A DNA stretch of 11,677 nucleotides from a bacterium (GTDB lineage: Bacteria; Patescibacteriota; Minisyncoccia; Moranbacterales; DUUL01): assembly GCA_030641245.1 (NCBI GenBank), contig DAOWHU010000108.1:1-11677 (forward strand), read 5' to 3'. Numbering within the stretch: position 1 is the stretch's first letter; each line of letters starts with the position of its first letter. Positions 7,102-11,677 of the stretch are shown one piece after another. The translations under genes and the position numbers were made by a program. A model generated the notes under the pieces. That model made no database searches and was not told the origin of the DNA. It saw only the letters and a program-made list of their open reading frames with translations.

Positions 7102-8027
7102 TTATGTTTTTCGGTAAAAAAAGAAAAGAGCCAGATCCATTTTGGGATTTTGGTGAAAAAAGATCTGTTTATTATGATTTTTTTGAAAAAGGTCTAGCGT
7201 TAGATCTGGAAATTTTTTTAGCTAATGGCAAAGAAACATACAAAAAAGGACTTATCTTCAAGAATATTTTGAAATACGAGGGTGACAAAATCTTCAAAAA
7301 AATCAGCAAGGAGATAGAAGCTGATGTTGTTTATGATCGAAGCGGGGGGACTTTCTTCCCGAGTGAAAATATCAGCTCAAAAGTTTTAAACGGAATCGAG
7401 TTTAAGAGACTTTGTTCTGACAAGTTTAAAATGTATGAATTGCTAGGGGATAACTACATGAAAAAGACTTATTTGGTAGAAGATGTCGAAATGCTTAGAA
7501 AAGTATTATTGAAACTTAATTCTGGTAGTAAATACTCTTTAAAACCAAAAAATGGCTTAGGTGGAAAAGGAATTTTTTTTGGATTCTCCCAAGATCTCTT
7601 GAAAATTGAGTTGAATAAGAACACCGAATATGTTTTGCAAGAATTTATTGATACTTCATCGGGAGTAGAGGGTATCGTAGGGGGACTTCATGACTTAAGA
7701 GTAGTTTATGTAAATGGAAAAATTGTTTGGTCTCATGTCAGAAGCCCCAGGAAGGGAAGTCTTCTTTCGAATGTTTCTCAGGGCGGAACAATTTTGGAGA
7801 TTAGCCCAGGGAATATTCCAGAGAAAATTCTTGAAAAGTCGAAGCTAATCCGGGAGATAATAGAAAAAAAATATGGCAAAGTAGTATTCTCCATTGATTT
7901 TGGAATCGAAGAAGAAGAGCCATTTGTTTTCGAACTGAATGATCAGATTGGATTTCCAACGGAAAAAATGGAAAATAAGGAACTTTTTATTAATGAATTG
8001 TATAATATGTTGCTGTCAAAAATTTGA
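7083..8027 (+). CDS. Divergent ATP-grasp ligase 3 of 4
   Basis: 314 residues. Core motifs: ATP lysine and Gly-rich loop SLKPKNGLGGKGI (152-164), hinge VLQEFID (184-190), HDLRVVYVNGKIVWSHVR (203-220), SNVSQGG (229-235), SIDFGI (270-275), and metal-binding strand FELNDQIGFP (283-292, Glu284 and Asn286). The last motif lacks the N-x-x-P-G of classical RimK and has NDQIGFP, so the substrate pocket probably differs from those of its neighbours. The N-terminal part has WDFGEKRSVYYDFFEKGLAL and VVYDRSGGTFFP, unlike the adjacent ligases. ATG at 7083 overlaps the previous gene by 19 bases and keeps an N-terminal beta strand (RIVMFF). An alternative ATG at 7104 has an A/G-rich GGAAAAG about 8 bases upstream but would cut that strand. 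It ends with TGA, 22 bases before the next gene. Confidence 0.87.
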   Translation: MDRKRIVMFFGKKRKEPDPFWDFGEKRSVYYDFFEKGLALDLEIFLANGKETYKKGLIFKNILKYEGDKIFKKISKEIEADVVYDRSGGTFFPSENISSKVLNGIEFKRLCSDKFKMYELLGDNYMKKTYLVEDVEMLRKVLLKLNSGSKYSLKPKNGLGGKGIFFGFSQDLLKIELNKNTEYVLQEFIDTSSGVEGIVGGLHDLRVVYVNGKIVWSHVRSPRKGSLLSNVSQGGTILEISPGNIPEKILEKSKLIREIIEKKYGKVVFSIDFGIEEEEPFVFELNDQIGFPTEKMENKELFINELYNMLLSKI

Positions 8028-8049
8028 TGTAATTTCTTAATCTAAAAAA

Positions 8050-8931
8050 ATGAGCAAGTTTTTTCTTTTGCATGAAACGAAATTAGACAGCAGAGATATT
8101 AAAATAAAAAAAGAAGCTTTAGGAAAAGGTTTCGATTTGATTGATATTGATATTTACAAAACGCTTTTCAGCGGGGATAAAATAAAAAATATTAAATTTC
8201 AAAATAGCGACATAGTTTGGTTAACTTCCAATGCTTTAACTGGACATGTTGTTCTTAAAAATTTTGTTTTTCCTTCACTTGCATTTGCTTGGCCAAGCGC
8301 TTTCAGTATTGATTTAATTGATAAATTTAATGTTGCTACCTTTTTTAGTAAAAATAAAATTGAAACTCCTAAGACAATCCTTATCAATTCTTCGGAGAGC
8401 TTGATATCCAATGTCAAAGAAGTGGGCGGTTTTCCTTGCGTAATAAAAAGAACCAATGGCTCTCATGGTTCAGGAGTTGCGATTATCAAATCCTCTCAGG
8501 AGGCGAAGGCTTTTTTAGAAGGGGAACATAAAAAATCTCTTAGAAATTTAAGTTTAACAATAAAAGGGGCGATGTTCATAGCTCAAGAGTTTATAGAAGA
8601 TGTCGAGGGTTCTGATTATAGAATTCTTTGCTTGGACGGAAAAATTATTGGTGGAATCAAAAGAACTTCACAAACTGATGATTTTCGAGCCAATATTTCT
8701 CTTGGAGGCAAGGCCGAAGTTTTCTCCGTTCCAGAAGATTTAGCAAAAATTTGTCATAAGATTGTTGAAAAAGGAAGACTATTTTATGCAGGGTTAGATT
8801 TTATTTGGAGTGAAAAAAAGGGGTGGTTAGCAATCGAAATCAATACTTGTGCTCAGTTTGGCGGTTTTGAAAAAACAACTGGAATAAATGTAGCCAGGAA
8901 AATCGTTGAAGCACTTTCTAGAGAAATTTAA
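8050..8931 (+). CDS. RimK-like ATP-grasp ligase 4 of 4
   Basis: 293 residues with a full RimK-type layout. The N-terminal domain includes DIVWLTSNALTGHVVL (54-69). The ATP-grasp core has FPCVIKRTNGSHGSGVAII (128-146, ATP lysine Lys133), hinge AQEFIED (178-184), DYRILCLDGKIIGGIKR (189-205) and DFRANISLGG (211-220). It continues with AGLDFI (247-252) and the metal-binding strand IEINTCAQFGGFEKTTGINV (262-281, Glu263 and Asn265). The R-x-x-Q-T-x-x-F-R-x-N run and the closing 'TGINVA' helix are close to LysX/RimK/MptN enzymes that add amino acids to carboxylates. It ends the tight plus-strand run; a 100-base gap with a promoter candidate follows. The molecule modified cannot be told. Arg codons here are mostly AGA, unlike the CGA-rich downstream gene. 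Confidence 0.9.
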   Translation: MSKFFLLHETKLDSRDIKIKKEALGKGFDLIDIDIYKTLFSGDKIKNIKFQNSDIVWLTSNALTGHVVLKNFVFPSLAFAWPSAFSIDLIDKFNVATFFSKNKIETPKTILINSSESLISNVKEVGGFPCVIKRTNGSHGSGVAIIKSSQEAKAFLEGEHKKSLRNLSLTIKGAMFIAQEFIEDVEGSDYRILCLDGKIIGGIKRTSQTDDFRANISLGGKAEVFSVPEDLAKICHKIVEKGRLFYAGLDFIWSEKKGWLAIEINTCAQFGGFEKTTGINVARKIVEALSREI

Positions 8932-8956
8932 ATCATTTAATGTTTATTATCGATAT

Positions 8957-8985
8957 TTTACATTAGAAGTAATAAATGAGATAAT
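8957..8985 (+). promoter_or_regulatory. Sigma70-type promoter for the class A PBP gene
   Basis: TTTACA at 8957-8962 (5 of 6 to TTGACA), a spacer of exactly 17 bases, and GATAAT at 8980-8985 (5 of 6 to TATAAT). It lies in the 100-base gap after the last ligase gene. A transcript starting near 8992 leaves about 40 bases of leader before the ATG at 9032, so it would exclude the in-frame ATGs at 8906 and 8984. It is the best promoter match in the window and suggests the PBP gene can be expressed apart from the ligase operon. Confidence 0.55.
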
Positions 8986-9031
8986 GAGAGAGACGAAAAC
9001 AAAGAGTAATTCTAAGAATTTACACTTTGCA

Positions 9032-11536
9032 ATGAAGAAAATTTTCAATAAATTGATCAATTTCTTGTTTAGCAAAAAAGTTTTGAAAACTTTGGGAGTA
9101 ATTTTTGGAGCGGGGTTTTTGACGGTGGTTGGAGTTTTTATCTTTTTTATGAAAGATTTGCCGGATCCGTCCAAGATTAACAAAAGAGTCATTGATGAAT
9201 CTACTAAGATTTATGATCGAACTGGGCAACACTTACTTTACGAAATTCATGGAGAAGAGAATCGAACCTTAATTTCGATCAATCAAATTCCAGATGTCGT
9301 TAAATATGCGACAATTGCTTTGGAGGATCAAGATTTCTATAGTCATAGCGGGGTGGATTTCAGGGGAATTGCTCGAGCGGCTGTTAAAGATATTATAAAA
9401 AGAAAAATCGAACAAGGAGGTTCAACTATTACCCAGCAATTTGTTAAAAATTCAATTTTGACTTCGGAAAAAAGAATTTCACGAAAAATTAAAGAAGTGG
9501 TGTTAGCTTTAGAGATTGAGCAGAAATTCGACAAAGAGGAAATTTTGCAAATGTATTTAAATGAGATTCCTTATGGATCTAATGCTTACGGGATTGAAGC
9601 AGCTGCCCAAACTTTTTTTGGAGAACATGCTAGTGAGTTGACTCTGGCTCAATCGGTTCTATTAGCTTCATTACCCAACGCCCCGACTTTTTATTCACCT
9701 TTTGGTTCCAATACTGACTGGTTGTTAGTTCGATGGAAATCAGCCTTAGATAAAATGGCTGATTTAGGATACATCACAGAGGAGCAGGCCAAGAACGCTT
9801 CTGAAGAAGACATTCTTTCTCAAGTTCAATTAGTCAAAGATGATATCAAAGCTCCGCATTTTGTTATGCACGTTAAGGAGCAGTTAGTCGAAGAATTTGG
9901 CGAAGAAGAAATGGAGAAAATTGGAATGAGTATTTATACAACTTTAGACTGGAACTATCAACAAATTGCCGAAGAAGTAGTTCGAGAAAAAGTAGATGAG
10001 ATTGGTGAGCAATATGGGTTTACTAATGCCGCTCTAGTGGCCTTGAATCCAAAGAATGGTCAGATTTTAGCCATGGTTGGATCGAAAGATTATTTCGATC
10101 AAGAGATTGATGGAAATGTTAATGTGGCTACTCGCTTTCGTCAACCAGGATCATCTTTTAAACCTTATGTTTATGCTCAAGCCTTAGAGACGGGGTATAC
10201 TCGTAAAACTATCCTTTTCGATGTTGAGACAAATTTTTCTACTAGTGATGACGAAGAAGATGACTACATTCCTCGAAATTATCTAGGCAATTTCAATGGC
10301 CCAGTTCAGCTGGAAGATGCCTTGGCGACTTCATTGAATATCCCAGCGGTAAAGTTTCTTTATCTAGTTGGTCCTGAGAAAGCGGTGAGTTTTGCCAAAT
10401 TAATGGGACTTGAAGGTCTTAACGAGCCTAGTCGGTACGGTTTGTCATTAGTTTTGGGAGGGGGAGAAGTCAAACTTTTGAATCATGTTGGAGCCTTTTC
10501 GGTCTTCGCAAACGAGGGGAAGAAGCAAAATAAAACCGCTATTTTAAGAATAGAAGATTCGAAAGGAGAAATCATTAGAGAATTTCAAGAGGAAGAGGGA
10601 GAGCAGGTGATAGAGAAGGAGACAGCTTTAGAGATAATCGATATTCTTTCTGATGACAAACTCCGAGCTCCTTTATTTGGAGCGGGCAGCCTTTTAAATG
10701 TCCCTGGTCATCAAGTGGCTGCTAAAACTGGGACTACCAACGAATATCGTGATGGTTGGTTGCTGGGAGCTACGCCTTACTTGGCGGCTGGAGTGTGGAC
10801 TGGAAATAATGATAATACTGCGATGAAAGAAGGGTCCAGTGGATCAAGCACGGCTGGTCCGATCTGGAGTGTTTTTATGAGGAGGGCTTTAGAGAATCAA
10901 CAGTCAGAAGAGTTTGACAGTCCGGAGGATTTTGAGAAAACTGGGATAGATATTTTAGATGGAAAATATAAAGTCAAAGAAGAACTAGAGGTTTGTGAAT
11001 ATGAAAAAGACAAATTTTGTTTGGCCAATAGTTCATGTCCGGATAGTTTAGTGGAAGATAAGGATTTTTATAACGCTCGAACCATTTTATATTATATTGA
11101 TAAAGATAATCCAACTGCAGAAGATGGTGGGTCTAAAGGTGATTCTCAATATAGAGGCTGGCAAGACGGGATTGATGAGTGGGTGAAAGACAAGGAGGAC
11201 GACAAAGAGCAACGGGAAATTCCCGAAAAAGAATGCAAAGACGATTATTTCGAAGATTATAGAGTGGAGATTAGTATAATTGATCCAAGCAATGAGGAGA
11301 CTCTCACTAGTAAAGACTTGAAAGTTTCCACTAAAATAAGTGGGGATGGTAAAGTCAAAGATGTAGAATTCTATATTGATGGGAGCCCAGTTGGCAAGGA
11401 TAGCAAGTCTCCATATAGTTTGAATTACGAAATTCCAGATAGTAAGAATGGCGGAGAAATTGAAATTCGAGCTAAGGTTAGAGATGATAATGGTGGGGAT
11501 GATGAGGATAAGATCAAAGTCAAAATTAATTTTTAA
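9032..11536 (+). CDS. Class A penicillin-binding protein (PBP1A-like: GT51 glycosyltransferase plus transpeptidase) with C-terminal Ig-like domain
   Basis: 834 residues from ATG 9032. It polymerises lipid II and cross-links peptidoglycan outside the membrane. Short basic cytoplasmic start, then TM helix at about 18-39. GT51: ALEDQDFYSHSGVDFRG (96-112, catalytic Glu98), GGSTITQQFVKN (129-140), RKIKEVVLALEIE (151-163), YLNEIPYG (175-182). Transpeptidase: PGSSFKP (372-378, catalytic Ser374 and Lys377 of SxxK), SLN (434-436), KTGTTNEYRDGW (565-576). All catalytic motifs are present. Residues 645-740 form an acidic linker with four Cys (655, 663, 669, 735), possibly disulfides. Residues about 744-834 (ending RAKVRDDNGGDDEDKIKVKI) resemble a bacterial Ig-like (Big) domain. 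The frame opens at 8906, but that start overlaps the previous gene by 26 bases and lies upstream of the promoter candidate. The added 42 residues are unlike any PBP start, so 9032 is preferred. Confidence 0.95.
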   Translation: MKKIFNKLINFLFSKKVLKTLGVIFGAGFLTVVGVFIFFMKDLPDPSKINKRVIDESTKIYDRTGQHLLYEIHGEENRTLISINQIPDVVKYATIALEDQDFYSHSGVDFRGIARAAVKDIIKRKIEQGGSTITQQFVKNSILTSEKRISRKIKEVVLALEIEQKFDKEEILQMYLNEIPYGSNAYGIEAAAQTFFGEHASELTLAQSVLLASLPNAPTFYSPFGSNTDWLLVRWKSALDKMADLGYITEEQAKNASEEDILSQVQLVKDDIKAPHFVMHVKEQLVEEFGEEEMEKIGMSIYTTLDWNYQQIAEEVVREKVDEIGEQYGFTNAALVALNPKNGQILAMVGSKDYFDQEIDGNVNVATRFRQPGSSFKPYVYAQALETGYTRKTILFDVETNFSTSDDEEDDYIPRNYLGNFNGPVQLEDALATSLNIPAVKFLYLVGPEKAVSFAKLMGLEGLNEPSRYGLSLVLGGGEVKLLNHVGAFSVFANEGKKQNKTAILRIEDSKGEIIREFQEEEGEQVIEKETALEIIDILSDDKLRAPLFGAGSLLNVPGHQVAAKTGTTNEYRDGWLLGATPYLAAGVWTGNNDNTAMKEGSSGSSTAGPIWSVFMRRALENQQSEEFDSPEDFEKTGIDILDGKYKVKEELEVCEYEKDKFCLANSSCPDSLVEDKDFYNARTILYYIDKDNPTAEDGGSKGDSQYRGWQDGIDEWVKDKEDDKEQREIPEKECKDDYFEDYRVEISIIDPSNEETLTSKDLKVSTKISGDGKVKDVEFYIDGSPVGKDSKSPYSLNYEIPDSKNGGEIEIRAKVRDDNGGDDEDKIKVKINF

Positions 11537-11638
11537 AATTACAAAATCCAAATTATTTTCCGCCTTGGCTAGCCTTTGGCGAGACAGGAAAATTAACAAA
11601 ATCAAATCCAAATGATAAATGTTTAAATCCCAAACGAC
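11537..11638 (+). repeat. Non-coding CPR-type intergenic repeat element (putative)
   Basis: After the PBP stop there is an A-rich stretch with recurring 'CAAAATCCAAAT'-like words (near 11541-11553 and 11596-11610, later AAATCCCAAA). Between them lies a GC-rich core, CCGCCTTGGCTAGCCTTTGG at 11560-11579 plus CGAGACAGG. The core is bracketed by a 7-base inverted repeat, ATTTTCC (11555-11561) and GGAAAAT (11587-11593), and contains the palindrome GGCTAGCC. From memory, many Parcubacteria-like genomes carry similar dispersed elements between genes. Only one copy is in this window, so its repeat status is inferred. Confidence 0.45.
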
Positions 11639-11672
11639 AAAAATAGACGCTTTTATAGAAGCGTCTATTTTT
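11639..11672 (+). terminator. Bidirectional intrinsic terminator after the PBP gene
   Basis: A perfect 14-bp inverted repeat: AAAAATAGACGCTT (11639-11652), six-base loop TTATAG, and AAGCGTCTATTTTT (11659-11672). The nine-base inner stem TAGACGCTT/AAGCGTCTA is flanked by A5 on the left and T5 on the right. Either strand therefore reads as a hairpin followed by a U-tract. It is the only strong terminator in the window and closes the plus-strand unit about 100 bases after the PBP stop; it could also serve a convergent gene beyond the edge. Confidence 0.85.
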
Positions 11673-11677
11673 ATGAC

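Noticed and set aside
3499..8931. Graspetide (microviridin-like) RiPP cluster with a small precursor peptide
   Set aside because: ATP-grasp enzymes and small open frames are present, but the small proteins are membrane proteins without a leader-core layout or Thr/Ser/Asp/Glu-rich repeated cores, and the first ligase belongs to the TIGR02291 group.
6193..8931. D-Ala-D-Ala ligase or glutathione synthetase assignments for the tandem ligases
   Set aside because: The PBP neighbourhood suggested Ddl, but the motif set (for example R-N-N-x-H-L-G and E-V-N-S-N-P) is RimK/LysX-like and the Ddl-specific signature is absent.
8906..9031. Extended N-terminus of the PBP starting at ATG 8906 (or 8984)
   Set aside because: It overlaps the end of the previous gene by 26 bases, lies upstream of or within a good promoter match, and adds residues unlike a PBP start, which is normally a short basic stretch before the TM helix.
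11087..11611. 174-residue open frame on the minus strand
   Set aside because: It lies almost entirely antisense to the PBP C-terminus, whose frame has clear domain motifs, and its translation shows no recognisable motif.
1..11677. CRISPR array, tRNA/rRNA genes, insertion sequences or attachment sites
   Set aside because: No regularly spaced repeats, no cloverleaf or rRNA-like sequence, and no transposase or terminal inverted repeats with target duplications were seen.

Overview
The window looks like a chromosomal segment of a Candidate Phyla Radiation (Patescibacteria/Parcubacteria-like) bacterium. This is an inference from four things: the AT-rich, densely packed coding; lysine-rich proteins; almost no Shine-Dalgarno sequences; and a non-coding end element of a kind I recall from such genomes. 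All reading frames are intact under the standard bacterial code. TGA ends two genes and never interrupts one, which argues against the UGA-to-Gly code of Gracilibacteria/Absconditabacteria. No rRNA, tRNA, CRISPR array, insertion sequence or phage gene was recognised. No gene-free stretch exceeds 300 bases.

Layout. The left part is on the minus strand: a large membrane protein with a degenerate PP2C-phosphatase-like N-terminus and a probable beta-propeller C-terminus (3313-986), followed by a nucleotide-sugar dehydrogenase that leaves the window (959-1). A 185-base divergent intergenic region (3314-3498) carries promoter-like sequences on both strands. To its right everything is on the plus strand. 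First come two small membrane proteins resembling the YqjE/YqjD pair (3499-4037). Then comes a stand-alone 7TM protein of the kind usually fused to an inactive transglutaminase (4109-4780). It overlaps a fusion of an alpha-L-glutamate-ligase-like ATP-grasp enzyme with a RimB-like retropepsin domain (4773-6173). Three further RimK-like ATP-grasp ligases follow (6193-7101, 7083-8027, 8050-8931). Last is a class A penicillin-binding protein with an Ig-like tail (9032-11536). It has its own promoter candidate, and beyond it lie a repeat-like element and a bidirectional hairpin terminator at the window edge.

How the genes may work together. The 7TM protein, the TIGR02291-type ATP-grasp domain and the RimB-type protease domain are parts of a gene association known mainly from proteobacteria and thought to make and trim amide-linked (peptide or polyglutamate-like) modifications. 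Here the set is rearranged: the transglutaminase domain is missing, the protease is fused to the ligase, and three more ATP-grasp ligases are added in tandem. With a peptidoglycan synthase on one side and a sugar-nucleotide dehydrogenase on the other, the best guess is a membrane-linked pathway that builds a short peptide or amino-acid adduct on an envelope component, a small molecule or a protein. The substrate cannot be read from the sequence. This four-ligase cassette is the most interesting content of the window.
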